A stretch of 64,000 nucleotides of DNA from positions 9,271,158-9,335,157 of the forward strand of contig NC_040027.1 of the NCBI RefSeq assembly GCF_000972845.2, in the 5' to 3' direction. Source of the DNA: Larimichthys crocea. Its lineage: Eukaryota > Chordata > Actinopteri > Sciaenidae. Under the pieces are notes generated by a model, which ran no database searches, had not been told where the DNA came from, and worked only from the letters and a program-made list of their open reading frames with translations. Below, one piece after another: positions 30,243-44,365 of the stretch. A program made the position numbers and the translations under genes. Every line of letters begins with the position of its first letter. Positions within the stretch are counted from its first letter, which is position 1.

Positions 30243-32057
30243 CCGTCGGACGCAGCTTCTGACATCGAAAAGTTGCGAGGGGGGAGTGATGATTTCTCCT
30301 CGCTGTCTGACACACTCTGTGCATTTACATTTATTTTATCCACGGGAACAAAGGGAAGTTAACGATGGAGGCAAATTGCACACCACATGACCAAACTCTT
30401 AATGACACATTTGGTTCTGAGTCATTCTGGAAACACTGGAGCGTCCCGAGCAGCTGATCAGGACTTTTGGGAAGTATTTTGATGTCACTGTGGCATTTTT
30501 ACAAGCAGCTCCTATAATTTAATATTGAGCGTTTCCTTTAGGCATTTTGATTTATAATGGAACGAGCAATAGTTTTCATTTATTTTTGCACACTTGTGGT
30601 GAAAACAAACAGTCCTCAATGTAATATTTCTTACCACGTCTATCATTTTATTTCTGTCATCTCAGCTTTTGAGCACAGAAAGTGGCGAGTCTTAAGATGT
30701 TTGCTTTGTCAGTTTCTCTCCACATGATTATATTTTCTCTACAGTTAGCAGTTGCTTCAGGGCAAAGCGGTTTGATACTATTGAAAAATCTCAATTGTAG
30801 TCTCCATTGATCAAAGCGTAGCTCTTGGCCATGGCTTGATTGAGTGCTGTGGAGTTTCTGCTTAACAGGCAATTGGCAAAGTGCATAATAACTCATTTTT
30901 AGTCAGTTCATCAATAAGCTAACACTAAAATCGATAGCACTTATCATGCGGATAAGTAAAGCGTGTGTCGCTGTGATTTTTCACTCCGTGCGAGTTTCAG
31001 TCAGGAGCTGCAGCCAGGCTCCTGATTTTTATGTGTTGAGAAAACTGTCAGTCAGGGCTGGCTGCAGTCAGGATTGTCTGGGTTGATTCCAGGTCTGCTT
31101 AAGACCATGTCCAAGGGGGTCAAGAGTGAGCCAACACTACGGACAGAGAAAACCAAGGCAGGCCAACATCAGCGATAAACCTGCAGCTAGGATTTCTCCA
31201 GATGTAAAAATACAATTCAGCTCTGCCATAATCTATATTTTTGATGGAAACATTCAATTGAATAACTCATTCTCACTCAGTGGAGTCTTTTTGGGTTTCT
31301 AGCCACAATTTTACTGGATGGTTCAGCCATTTCTGGCAAAAATTCTACAAAAACAGACATGGTAAGCAGCTGGCTGCTCAACCATCACACAGCCGAAGGG
31401 CCAAATATTTTGTTTTAGAAGTTAATGGAGACTGAAATGATGGTTAATGCTCGAGTAACATTTGTCAGGTGGCCAGAAACAAAGTTGTCTTATGACAACT
31501 TTCCATAATTGTGGATTATTATTATGGTTTGTTTCCCTCTAGTGGCCAGTTGTTTCTGCAGACAACCACAATAAGTTCTTCATGAAAAGATAAAATATAG
31601 TAAAGTAGTAAGAAATATATTTTAGAATGTTTTATAAAATATATAAAAATATCAAGTCTAATCTGAGCAGGTAAATCACAGTTTGGGAGCCCAGACTGAA
31701 AAAGCTCAGTCGGGTTCGGAACAACCAGAAAGCCATCAGGGGTTAGGAGGTCTATGAAGGAAGTATTAAAGTCAACAATAAAATGTTCAAAACAATGTGA
31801 AAATGAGCCCAGAAACGGGTTTTTGTTTACATGAACCGATGAAAATTCTAGCAGCGACCAATTGAAGGCGATGGTGGAAAACCAGTTTAATATCTCGAGT
31901 AGAGAGCAAAAATATCAGCATAGAAACCTCAGACACTAAGAAAGATCAATTTTACAAAAATCTTGCAGTTGACTTAATCTTATGAGATAGATTTCAAAGT
32001 ATCTGCTTAAGAAAACTGGGTGTCGTTTAGAGAATCCGTCCATTAATATCAAAAAGG
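30243..32057. other. Gene-free spacer between the two direct repeats
   Basis: Non-coding, AT-rich, with no recognised transposon end. Open frames here are short and without homology I can recognise. Confidence 0.5.
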
Positions 32058-32436
32058 CAGAAAGTTGGTTATTTGAGGATTCTTTTAGAGGTACCATTAA
32101 GTTCTCCTTCATGTGCTCCTAAATTCAAAGATCATTTGTCCATTAGTTTGCCAATAAAGGTGGGATTAGTCATATTGTAGAAAGGGGGTTGGCTGTTTGC
32201 CATTTACGTCAGTAGCTGACGTCCTGGGAATGGGACTTAATAATGTTGCTCGGAGTGGTTCACGCAACACAGCAGGTGGAGTTTGTAGCCTTCATGTTGG
32301 TTTTCGTAAATGGATTTCTTTACTTTTATTGGAAATATCTGACAAACCCCACAAAAGATCAATTTAAGATTTACAAGGGACTCTTAATAGACAAAAACTA
32401 AACCCCTTAAAATACTTTAATTTGAAAAAAAAAAAA
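32058..32436 (+). repeat. Direct duplication, copy B
   Basis: Second copy of the 29877-30242 segment, sharing GAGGTACCATTAAGTTCTCC, ATCATTTGTCCATTAGTTTG and AGAAAGGGGGTTGGCTGTTT. It differs by scattered substitutions, a short insertion (AAAAACTAAACC) and a longer terminal A run. Confidence 0.85.
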
Positions 32437-35400
32437 AAACTTAAATTCACAAATTTTAATTGCCAATTTTAAGGGGTTCGTGACTTCCCCCTTTCATTCA
32501 TACATTAAATCAAAGCTGTCAGTGATTAAATGTAATTACGTACATTTACAAAATGTAGAGCTAGAAGTACAATACTGCAAACAAAGGTAAAGCCAGATAA
32601 CACCTGTGAAAGACGTCAGAAAATGGTCTGGGGATCGGATTATCGCCCTCCAGGAGCTAAAAATATCCTTCGTTCAGACGACAGCGTGCATGCTGTGTAA
32701 GAGACACATACAGGGTTAGCGAGATAGATTTGTTTGGTCTCCGGGAGCTTTATTTTACATCAGGAGGCTTTAAAAAAAATAATAATCTGTGCATGGCAAG
32801 TGACAATCACTTGTGATAGATGGAGCCCAGCTCTCCTGCGTTTTCCTGGAATCTGAACTCGGTTGTTGACTGCTTATCCAACCACTGCCCTCAAAAGGCA
32901 GAGTGGCCTTCCAGTGCAAAACAACAGATACTATGGCAGCAATATATTTCTCAGACAGAACAATTTATGGGGCCATCACTATTAATCATTGCCGTGGAGC
33001 GGAAGATTGCCTAACTCATCCCGAGCCGCCATAGAAATGTAATTCTCTCACTGCCTAAAGTGCTTATAGGGCTGAGCTGCAAATGCGTTTTGCCCACGCT
33101 CGGGCTCGGTCCTACACTGGCATGGCAATAAGCTGTGTTGATTTAATATCCGTTTGCCGCATGCATTTTCTTGGACATGTAATCAGTCCACAAGGTTCCG
33201 TGAGAGGCTGTCATGAATCTCGTCGGCTGTACCATTTCCTTACCCCGCACCCCCACACCTCCACCTCCACCTCCACCCTACCCTTCCTCCTCCAGTGGAC
33301 AATCACCGGTTCGCCAGCAGGACACGGCGGATCCGGCAGCCATTCCTGATTACGCTCATGACTCAGGTTGCCGATTGGCTGTCACAGGATGCAATCACGC
33401 ATACAGTTTGCTTTCTTTTCTTTGGGTTTCTCTTGGTGCTGCAGCACTGTCTTCTGAAACTTTGTCAAAATGATTGAGAGCTTGCTTTGAAATGCAAATA
33501 CATCTTCCGTGCACAAAGACTGAGAAAAACATACAAAGTTTTCTACTCCAAGTAGTACTGAGGAGAAGGAGAAACCACTGGTTAGAGGACATAGTTATAA
33601 AACTGAGATTTAAAAAATGGTGGGGTGATTTAAAGTGGCAGGATCTGTCTTGCCTCTCATGAGCCCGTTTGTGATGGGGACATAATTTTAGTCGCTCAGT
33701 TATTCCCAAGCAATGTGTTTCAATTCTTATTGAAGTCCAGGTAGAGTGAAGGTTTTGGAGACTGTTACGCCTCACCATTATCTTCCGTGACAGTGTTGAC
33801 TTGCAGTAGAAGACATCTGCATGCTTTTAATTTATAAAGGGATCCAAAGAATTTGCTCTTGTTGCTCCCGCATATAGTGGACATTTGCAACATCACTATG
33901 TGTCGCCATGAAACATTTACCATGAGTCTTTGAGTGATTGTTGATGGCCTCGGCATGTTTTTCAAGGTTCAGTTCACGAAAGAATGGCACTGTAGAGTCA
34001 CATTGTTTGGTTCTAACTGTGCGGGCCATTTAACACCCTGCCATGACCTCCTGATTCAACCACAATCTTCACCTCGACTTACTCGATTAGGTTTTGAAGA
34101 AGATACTTGACAAAATCATCACTGTTTTCTGGTTTCATGTGGGTCTCCCAGGTGAAAGCCCTGTGTTTTGTTAACCACTGTGGGGTATAGAAAGCTCTAC
34201 AGACTGTCTATATGTGCACACAGCTGATTGTTTTACTTCGTCAATGTAGTCTGGTTACCTGCATGTGGGAATACCTGTGAGAATGCTACGGGATCAGCAC
34301 CACGGACAGCGTTTCTGTGACAACATGAACCCATGTTAAAGGGCCAGCACACCTGGACAGGTATTTTCAATCATTCTGATTGGACCAAACTGATCAATAA
34401 GAGTGATTTATCCCACCTTAACAAGTGAGTGAGGGTGGTGTTTATCTATTCTGGTCTGCACATGCCCACAATCTCCCAGCAAATATATGATCCAACCATA
34501 CACACTGTATGTTCCCCATTCACAAGGGAGCTGTTTTATTCCCTAGATGTATTAATATGCAAAACATAAAACCCACTGACAGTCTGCTTGGTGTGAACAT
34601 TTTTCGAGGTCATGCCGTACCTTGGCAATTTTATGTCAAATCTGTCAAGTCTCCTCAGGTAATCCCCTCTGACTGTCGTCTCCAGTTAATTAGAATCATA
34701 ATGTTATCACTCCCAAATCACATCAAGGCTTCACGGAAGAAGGCGTTTGTCTGATTAGTAACAAATAGCAATTAGTAACCTCAAAAACAAGTATTTTAGT
34801 CTAAACACTTGCACAGTCCCAGTATATCCTTGTGAATAGTATATCATTTGTGAATTGTTGTGGTGCTGTGTGTCTTTAGAGGTTTGTGGCAGCGCTTTTC
34901 TTTATTTATGTGAAATATTCTGGCGCTGGGCACGGGCTGTTTGCCTTTCCAATACATTATCAGGAAGCCCCTGAAACATAAGCTGATATACGTATATTTT
35001 TTGTGCATTTGCAAATCAAAATGTCAGCACAGGCCTTAGAAAATAACGTGGGCAACCAGTCTGAGATAACGGCATAAGGAAAAACAGGTTTTCTTATTCT
35101 ACAGAAAGTTGTCATATAGATAAAGGATTACATAGAAGAAAATCAGAAACATGTGTCCACAGTTCCATTTGGAGGGTTTAAATGAATTTGGCGCTCCTCG
35201 CCCTGCTCATGTGTCATCTTCAGTTTTTAAATGTCTCCGTTGAAAGATTGGACATGGCTTGTGTCAGCTGAGACGGGCCGTGCTATTGACGGTGACATTT
35301 GTTTTAGGGAAGGTTACGACAATGTGTCAAGTAAGTATTCTCCTGACTGCTGTCAACACGAATTGCTGTTTTTGTTGTTGCTGTCGAGGGGACGGGCGGA

Positions 35401-35839
35401 GGGGCTGTTGACACAAATTGGATTGGTGGCATGTCAGGTTAGTGTTTGGAAGTCTAAAAAGGACAGGTCCCGATTCTTTTAACTGTGTGTGTGTGTGTGA
35501 GAAACAGTAAGAGGTTGTGTGTGTGTTTGAGGTTGGCGGTAGGTTTGTCTCCTTGTTATTCAGAATGAACGCTGACCAGTGTGTGTTTCTGTGATAGGAG
35601 AAGCGGACACCAGTTGTTTCAGTAGCCTGAGGTGTCGGAAGAGATTTCACAGCTCCTTGAGCACAGTAATCCTGGAGCTCTTGATACAAGATGGCAAATA
35701 AAACGGCCCCCCGGACGACGCTGAAACACTTACTGAACCCTACTTCCACCGATCTGTATCGCTCCGCAATGTGAAGTGCAGTTGTCCCCTACAAATAAGG
35801 TCAACAACATCTTGCCATACGGTGTTATTTTCTCCAAAC
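32437..35839. other. Gene-free stretch
   Basis: A CCACCT microsatellite (about 33250-33275) and short TG tracts near 35485 and 35518 are the only clear structures. No host exon or transposon coding region is recognised. Confidence 0.5.
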
Positions 35840-35844
35840 TGATT

Positions 35845-36480
35845 AAAGGACCAGTGTGCAGGATTTAGTGGCGTCGAGCAACGAGGTTGCAGATTGCAAC
35901 CGAATGAATACCTAACCTTCCAAGCTTGTAGAAAGAAGACATGCAAGAAACATGGCTGTGCAACGAGAGGTCTGCTGCATCTGTCGATCTGTCAATCTAA
36001 GGTAACAAACCAGTAACAATGTGTAGAAATTGAAACTTATGATCAAAAACAAGCAAGTCGTCAACTTTGCTAAAAGCCAAATATCAGGCAAAGTCAACAG
36101 CACAAGACATAGCAGCCAGCTAATACGTACTAGTCCGACAGCAAGAAGCATCTATCGTTTATTTCATAAAGTTCCCAAAGTCAGTCCCAGATTTTGTCTT
36201 CTGCTTCTTGTTTAGTCACTTTTCTCTTCTTAGCTTCGTCTGCAAGCATCCCCTTTGGTTTTTTTCCCTCTGTCACTATGTCATGGAGGCCTCCGTGCCT
36301 GGTTACATTGCCCGTTCACCCAGCTCCTTCCAGTGCCAGTTCTGGCAAGACACCGGCATCACTGCGTGTCAGCATTCCCCCGTAACCCCAAGGCCTGAAA
36401 ACCTCCTCTTCTTCCCAGTTGTCCAAAACAACTGTGGTGCTCTGAGCTCACATTTCGGGAAGCCCAGCTAACAAATTGAG
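35845..36480. repeat. R1 MITE end next to an inverted R2 repeat
   Basis: 35845-35900 starts GGACCAGTGTGCAGGATTTAGT, followed by GGTTGCAGATTGCAACC, which is the R1 end. From about 36210 to 36475 the minus strand carries R2 words: GTTTTGGACAACTGGGAAGA, TTGCCAGAACTGGCACTGG and GGGCAATGTAACCAGGCAC. The segment between them is of unclear origin. Confidence 0.5.
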
Positions 36481-39000
36481 CTAGAGTTTTCTAACAGCAA
36501 CTGTAGTTCACAACAGTTTACTTCACTGTCCATCAGGAAACTCTGTATATCACAGAGTTAATGACCCCATTGACCTGATTACACATCATGTACACATGTT
36601 GCTTAAATCAGGAAAATCAAAACGTATTTATGAATGTTTTGAAAATAGACGTTACATAAATGTTACACCGTGGTTCTTTTTTAAATGACACATTCACACG
36701 AGCTGCATATTAAATTGAATGAAATGCTCAAAGGTTCCCGACGTGCTTTTAAACTCCATCTTTGTTGCATTTCTATTTGATTGACATTTAAATCAAGAAC
36801 GTGCTGGCGTGGTATTAAAAATCTCTCCATTGTTGTTATTTCAGCGTCTGAAACACGTAACAGTTTCGAGGTGACTCAAGCCATTAACTTTTTCTTTCTT
36901 TTCAAGCGCTTGATTGATATTTTAACGTCAACGCACAGAACAAGGTATGAGTGCATTATGAAAATGCAAATGTCTTGAATAAATGTTTGACAGTTTAATT
37001 TATTCTTTTGAAATATCACAGACTTTAATTCTACATTTAAAAAAAAAAATGCACTGGCTTTAATTTCACGTCAGCGGGGAACTACTTTTTCTGCCCGTTC
37101 TCTCTCAAATCTGAGTCAAAGCCAAACCAGGTGTGCTGTGTGTGTAATTTTGGTTTCAGACTGTAGAGGGCAGAGTTGCTTTGTCATATCACTCAGTAGA
37201 TGCAGTGACAGAGCCTGACACTTACTGTTTCAGAATCCAACCAACTGCATGGTGAAACTCTTTACAGGAGACACAGCTGACACTTTTGACACTTTTTGGT
37301 ACTTATCCATTCTGCTCATTTGCTTTGGTTTAAAATGAGGTTTTTTATTTCTCATTCAACACGTGATCCGTGTGGACAAACAGAACAATTACTGATACGG
37401 TTATGTAGCGCACGGCAGCGCCAAACATCAGGAGGAAAATGTAGCATTTATCTGTAATAATCCTCGACCCCTGAAGCTCAGTGGGCCAAGGTAGATAAGT
37501 AAACGGCCTGTCGCTGCTGCTGCTCCTGTGTGGGTGGCCTGCAGCAATCACAAATGACGTTCTGTTGGCTGTGGAAGCGTGGCGATCCATCTTCCCCCAA
37601 CTCTCTCTTCTCTTCTTCTCTTCTCTTCTTTTTCTCCCTCCCTTATCTTTTTTAAGAATCCTTTCTCCGGTGCAGTTTTATCAGCTGGCTTCAGAGCCCC
37701 CCAAGCTGAGCGCCAGGTCTCCATGTGTTGCTTTATCTGGAGCAGGAATTACGTTGACCTTGCGGCAACTTAAACACTTTATCAGGAGCGCAATAATCTT
37801 CTTCTTCACGGGGGGAAAGCGCATCAGCAGAAAAAAAAAAGAGAAATAAACGAGTTGCGGGATAGCGGGTATCCAGGTTGGTGCTGTGGGGTTACAGCGC
37901 TGGTTGGCCTGGAGGTCTCAGCATGCTGAGCCTCAGTGTCCTCAAAGAAAGAAACCATCCATTCATAACTGCTTACAGAGGAAGAAACACATTAATAATT
38001 AATGTGTTCCATATGTATGAAATCAGGTACTGCATATTATGCAGGCGTGACTGACAGCGACTTTCATGATGCCACAGGAGTTATTTTTACACACGTGGTG
38101 TTGATGCAGGCTGATTTCCTACAACAGGATTACAAGTGTTTGATCAGAGGGAATGGTCTGCGCTGTCTGTTCCTATATAGACCAATGATTGGCAGATCTT
38201 TTTTTAAATAAGACTCTCCCATGAAAAGATTTTTGCATTCGTTACAAGTGCTCTATGGTAATAAGCCGGTTCCCCTGATGCATCTCTGAGAAGATTCTCC
38301 AGGAATGATGATCCCACTTATCGCTTTCGTCTTCACGGCTGATACTTCTCTTATCTTGCAGGCTCTGTTTCTTAATGTCCTCTCCCGCCACTGCGTTGAC
38401 TGTACCCGCACCACATCTGAACGTTTTTTTTATTTTATTATTTGCATAGAAGACTCTGGAGGTTAGTTCAGGGAAAGTTCTGCATGCTCGCATGCTAAGT
38501 CTGTACTCAGTCACTTTTTGTCCTCTCATGCATGCTGCTCTCTCATCAGCTATCCAATAGCACAGCGACACACCTGCGTCGTCAGCCTATCATCCTCCTG
38601 CTGTCTGTTTGAATAGCTCTCTGCCTTCAGCTACATTCATGCTGCTACTGCTCTGCATACATCTCCACCTTAGCTTGAAGCTTCTCCGGGGTTGCCGCGC
38701 CTCGATCACAAACATCTCTAGACTTAATCTCCTGATTGAACTGCATGAAACAATCAGTCATTTAAAAAAATAAGCCTAAGAGCAGGAAAATAATCAATCA
38801 TTAAAAATGATTAAATTATCTTTCTTCCTTTTAAAATGACTTTTACCCTGTGGGGGAACGTCTGTGGGTGTAGGAACAACACCAGCACTGCTGCTGTTTT
38901 CTTTTTCCTTCAGAGAAATAATCAATTCCAACTAGTTGTTCACATGATTTAAACAATGAAACATGGGCAGCACTGTGGCTCCCTGTGGGTGAGTTAAAGA
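36481..39000. other. Gene-free stretch
   Basis: Non-coding. It includes a C/T-rich tract at about 37590-37680 and AT-rich unique sequence. No recognised repeat ends. Confidence 0.5.
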
Positions 39001-39007
39001 CGTGCAG

Positions 39008-39180
39008 GTGGGGCGCTCCGGTAGCCCACCTGGTAGAGCATGCGCCTCATGTATCAAGCCCGAGTCCTTACCACGGTGGCTCAGCGGCTGCTTGTCGTCT
39101 CCTCGCTCTCCCCACTGCATTTCCTGCACATTTCTTTCAGCTGTCTCTGTTTAATACAGCAGAAAATGGCAAAAGTCGTG
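39008..39180 (+). mobile_element. tRNA-derived SINE, second family
   Basis: GGGGCGCTCCGGTAGCCCAC, then CTGGTAGAGCATGCGCCTCA (A-box region), then CGAGTCCTTACCACGG and a TTTCCTGCACATTTC body. These match a widespread perciform SINE as I recall it; the B-box region is eroded. A further repeat tail (GACCCTGCACAGGATAAATA, then GGATGAGTGGATGG) follows at 39230-39290. Confidence 0.6.
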
Positions 39181-39290
39181 CAGGTTATAGGTAATCATAT
39201 TAGCTCTGGTGATCTGCCCAGCACAGGATACAGCTCCCGTGACCCTGCACAGGATAAATACTGTAGATGTAATGGATGAGTGGATGGAAA

Positions 39291-40780
39291 TTGGACACAT
39301 TAGCTGCTACTTTAGATATTTCTCTGATTTATATAAACTGCATGTTGGTTTTATAGCTGCAGGTAAGATTAATAAATCGGTCTCAGCTCCGGTAACTCAT
39401 GTATGTGGAGTCCTCATGAGTGTTAACCCACTAAAAGTGGAAAGACAAAACTGAAAAAGTCTCCTCATTACTGTCCAACCTCAAAACCACAAATTATGCT
39501 CCGAGATGTGGAAACAAGAAAGAAAAGAGAACTTTAAAAATGTGTCTGTGACACTACATGATCCAATTATGGTTTCTGGCATAATAATCAATATTACAAT
39601 ATACTATACCTTGATAAAGTAATAACAAAAATAGTAAATGATTCTCACCCAACCGGCCGCAGCCTCATGTTAGTGCAATAACCTTCATTACTGTGATAAC
39701 TGTCTGTGGCCGGAGGGGTACACCTTTGATTTTGTGCCACCTCGGTTTCCTTTAACTGCAAATTATTTTCTTTGAAAAATGGAGTTGTTCTGGAAAAGGG
39801 GAGCCTGGATTCAGCTGTGAATAAAGGGGCACAGTATTTTTTTTTATGTTGCTCTGATGCAGTTTTATGCATCTTAAAGAGAGTCCAGCATTTTACTATT
39901 GAACTTCCATAAAAGTTAAATGACTTGCAAGACTCAGGTAATAAAAAAGAGGGCAAGACTTCTTGACTTTTCATCTTTAGTGTGGGTCGAATCTGAACAA
40001 TGTTGGATCCTTCAACTCACATAATTCACCTTAATATTTCCTCTTTACAGCCTTTAAACTAAAATTATTTGTCACTGTAGACTTTCTTGCATAGTCTGTT
40101 AGCATAGGACTAAAAACAGTCGTTTTAAAACTTGAATTCTTTAATCCCTACAAATTGTATAAGGTGCTGCTTGGAGGTTTCTTACTTTGAAAGTGTGAGA
40201 GGCTCTGTCGTTACCAAGTATGAATAGTGGAGATAACCAGTGTTAGCAAGCATTCACAAAGGACCATGACATACACAAAAAGAGCAGAGACATAAAAGAG
40301 ACAAAATATCTCTGTTCACACTAGAATGCAAAACAGACTCCAAACCACCACGTGCTGGGTCCAAGTGCAAACCCAGGTGGACGTCCACATGGACACACAG
40401 AAACAGTTTTAAGAGAAAAGTTTGTGTGTGGACGAGAGGCCAAAGTATTGCTTTTCAGAAGTATCTGTATACATGTGAACAAGGCTTTCCTCTCTCTTCT
40501 TCTTCTGTGACAGTAAACACAACAACACATGACAACATTTTGACATCGTGGCTATGAATACATACTGCCACTCCCCACCGAGGAGCCTCTGTTAAGACGA
40601 GCTGCAGCTACACACAGTAACTCTCTCCAAGGGGCATAACTGTGCTTCTAGTGACTGTAAAACTACCTGAGGGGAGACATGGAGATCCGAACTGTAGAGA
40701 TCACCGGGTTAAGATTTCTGACTTGATGAATATCCTCCAGAGCAACCAGAGGATCTTCATGATGCCTCTTAAACAGAAAA
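39291..40780. other. Gene-free stretch
   Basis: AT-rich non-coding DNA with no recognised exon, RNA gene or transposon terminus. Confidence 0.45.
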
Positions 40781-40784
40781 ACAC

Positions 40785-41010
40785 GATAAATGGACTCGTA
40801 TTTACGTAGCGCCTTTCTGGTCGACCGACCACTCAAAGCACTTCTGCTGCACTTGTCACATTCACCCATTCACACACTGATGCAAAGTGTTCACACTCAT
40901 GCTGAAGGAGCAATTTTGTGGTTTGGTATCTTGCACAAAGATGCTTCGACTGGACTGGTGGAGCCGGGAATGGAACCTGCAAACCCTGCATGACCAGCTC
41001 TTACCACCCG
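40785..41010 (+). repeat. Dispersed repeat R3 copy
   Basis: AAATGGACTCGTATTTACGT, AGCGCCTTTCTGGTCGACCG, ACCACTCAAAGCACTTCTGC, TCACATTCACCCATTCACAC and GCTTCGACTGGACTGGTGGA match the order of words of the insert at 26299-26535. The family is very common in percomorph fish; I do not assign a class. Confidence 0.6.
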
Positions 41011-41298
41011 ACGCTGGATTATTTTGAAGTTGCACATGGCCATGTGGGTTCATAGAGAACTGCACAAACCACAGAGTCAACCACACAATCAAATCGGGCA
41101 TGAAAGTCTGCAGTGTGACGGTGTCGCCTCGCAGACATGCTCAAACCCAAATCATTCTACATGCTGTTTCCTCTTTGATCCTTCCCTCGGCGTATTAGTG
41201 TGAGCTCTGTGTGTGTATTAGCTGCTTTCTCACCCACTACGCCGTCACTTTCCATCCTCCGCCGCCGCTTCTTCTCTGTCATTAATATTCCCTCTCTC

Positions 41299-41329
<31 letters not shown>

Positions 41330-44100
41330 TTCTATCCATCTCTCTCGCTACATAACTCAGGGGATCAATCACCGGTTGCCATGGCAATGAAACCACCCAT
41401 GCAGGTGTGTGTGTTAGCCATCAGCTTGTGTATGTTTGTGTGTTTGCTGTAAGCTGACTGTACCTGCCCCCCCCTCCAGCGAGGCCCTGGCTGCTGATGC
41501 TGCTCTCCTCTCCTGCACTGCTCTTGCATCCGGAGTGGCTTTGACAGCTGTCTCGTCGAGATGCTCTCACCTGCCACACTCGGCTACCCTCTCAGCTCCG
41601 TGCAGAATAATGACCGAATTCAAAAGGAGGACAATAAAATAAATACACACACACGCAGCGCCGTCAGGCTCGTTTTGTTTCTTTTGAGTTAAGGGCACTC
41701 CAAATATGTGTGTGTGTGTGTGAAGGCTATTTATTGGAATAATCTCTGAAAAAGCTCCACGGTGCAGGAGCCTGTCATCACAAAACAACGTTTTGCCCCC
41801 CGTCATGGAGGTTCTGTCAGCACGTAGAGTTCAAAAAGCAGCTTGGAGGTTTTAAATCTTTCTCCCAGGGGTACTGAGCTATTAATCACGAGACGCCTCG
41901 ATTGTTTTTGAGAGAAAATGATCAGAGAATAATCTATTTTTTCCCGCAGATCCGATGCAGCTTAGGAGAAATTTGATTCTCAAAAGTATTCGGCGTTTTC
42001 GTCATCCCTTCCCGTCTCTTTCATCCCTTCTCCTCCCCTTGCCATGTCTTCCTCCAGATTTCACACCTTCACTTATCTCTCCCCTCCCACATGCTTTTTC
42101 CCAGCTTGCTTTGTCACTTCCTGCAGACCCCCCACTTCATTTCTTTGCTTTTTTCCCCCTTTCAGCTTTCCCAGCGATGCGATGACTGATCCAGTGTATT
42201 TATAGGAAGAAGGCAGAGTGGATAATTGGAGTAAACTAAGACTGATGGTGCTCCCGTTTGCAAACAGTTGACTTCATTGACTTCCCCCCCAGAGTAGGAC
42301 GCTGAACCAGTTACTGTTGACCATCACATACAAAAGTTGACCTTGTGAGCGGAAGGTTGCTGTGCATGGTAAATGAGAAAGAGGGAGGCTGGCAGAGACA
42401 GACTGCATCATATTCATCAGGCCTCGGGATGCACTACACCAACCGGCAACTAAACTAAATGAATTAATCATGATTTGTAATTGCAGGGAGCGCCACAGGA
42501 ATGTGGTCATCGAGCGGTCAAAGGGAGGAAGCCAAAAACCGAACACCGGGAACTGGTACGACTGAAAACAAACTAGAAGACTGGAAGCGAGCGTGACCCC
42601 GACTTAATCTCTCTACATCTTTGGGTCAATTAAGTTAATTTGAGAAAATTAACCGAGTGAAGCATCTTGTTGGTAGATAATTTAGAGATTAAAATCACAT
42701 TAATTCTCCTCTTGATGCCTGTCCAGCAATCATTCCACCGTCTGCTGATCTGATCTGAGTCTAACCCCACTTCCTTCAGAGGGAATGTTCTGATTTTCTC
42801 ATTTTGTTGAAGATATTTTCTTTTTCGATCACAGAGTTCTGAAAAGAAGAAGAAGGTTTTGGACGAAAAAGAGAGGAAATATAAATTAAAAAATAAAAAC
42901 AAAAAACCTCTCCAGGTGTGGACACGGGCTTTTGTTCCTCCAAACAAGAACGATTGATGCCCTCCTCTCCCTCCCTCCCTCCAGAGGGTAATATCGCCGA
43001 GACCAGGAACCAGCCGACCCTGAATTCCTGCATCACTTCTGAAAGTTGTGCCTTTGGTGTAACAGCAGCTGCTGCAGTTGCACTTCATAAAACGTTACAG
43101 TGGATGGCTAGCCAGTGAAGGATGTACTGAATAAAGAGTCTTCAGAGGTTGAACAGGCTGTTCTGCTGCACATCAAAATCTCTCAAAACTCTCCAGCCAG
43201 TGAAGTGTTGAGTTCTGTTCACCCAGACGCTACATGTCTTTTATTTCTGCACATGCAAAGCTTAGAAAACAAGGCTGTCTGCCTGGAAAGGAGATCAGGA
43301 TTTGTATTTACATCGCGTCGTAATTCTTTTACTTAAAACAATTAAGATCCAGGGGAGTGAGCTCAGTCAATGCTTTTTGACCCATTTAAAGAATTCCTTG
43401 AAACAAGTGCTTGTGTCTTTAAGTACTGCAGCTCTCTCCACTATATCAAGATAACAGGACTTTTAGTCATTTCTTGAGATCACAATGTATCTAGGGCTTA
43501 TATCGCAGCCAATTTAATATTATTAGAAGCAGTGCTGTGTAGTGAATGGAACATTTTTTTTCTCTTCAGGGTTTGTTTTATAAGAGAAAATGATTAAATT
43601 CTTTGACCTTTGGGAAGAGAATATGTAGGCCTCAGGGCTGGCTCTGCTCTGTTCCCCACTGTATTACACAAATCCACAAAGTCCACTTTCTGAGCTTTCA
43701 ACCAGAACTCCTGGTCTTCATGCAATGGTGGGCATTGGTTCAAAGAATGAATTTAATGATTACGGTTTTGTTTTTTTATGGATTCAACTACAGTTTTAGA
43801 CTTTTTAAAGTTTGCTTAGTGTTACGTTTGTGCATGTAAGGTAACACAACAAAGGAAAGTTGCCTTACAGGAAGAGGGCCAGGCAATCAACGCTGACACT
43901 AAGACAAGGGCGGGATAACAAGACACAGTTCAATAAGTTTAAAAAAACCCCTCCTAATCCTTAGAGAAGCTGCAGCCAGACAATAGTACCTTGTTTTTTG
44001 ATATACAAGTCATCTTCAAATCTACAGAATCAAACCATCAGCAGTAAGAAACTTCGAGCCCGTTAGCTCGACTGCATGTAAAGGTGGATTCCATCGCTGT
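41011..44100. other. Gene-free stretch with polypyrimidine tract
   Basis: CT microsatellite at 41292-41330, a TG tract near 41709 and a strongly asymmetric C/T-rich tract of roughly 180 nt at about 41995-42170. No host exon is recognised. Confidence 0.5.
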
Positions 44101-44104
44101 GTTT

Positions 44105-44365
44105 AAGGTCCAGTGTGCAACATTTAGGAGGCTCTATTGGGAGAAATAGAATATAATATCCATAACCATACCTTAAAATGAGCCCTTCACATCTATAGAG
44201 GCCGTCTCTTACGAAGTCTGCCATATTTAACCACAATGTTCCTACAGTCCAGCCACCATCCTCTCTCCTTTACGTTTCGGAGGGGAGGGTGAGGCGAGGG
44301 GCATTCATCTGGTTGCAATATGCAACCTCACTGCTAGATGGCACTAAATCCTACACACCAGAACA
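44105..44365 (+). mobile_element. MITE family R1 copy
   Basis: Left GGTCCAGTGTGCAACATTTAG and right, inverted, GTTCTGGTGTGTAGGATTTAG are imperfect terminal inverted repeats. Internal GGCTCTATTGGGAGAAATAG and TTAAAATGAGCCCTTCACAT match the other copies. It is the most compact R1 copy in the window. Confidence 0.65.
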
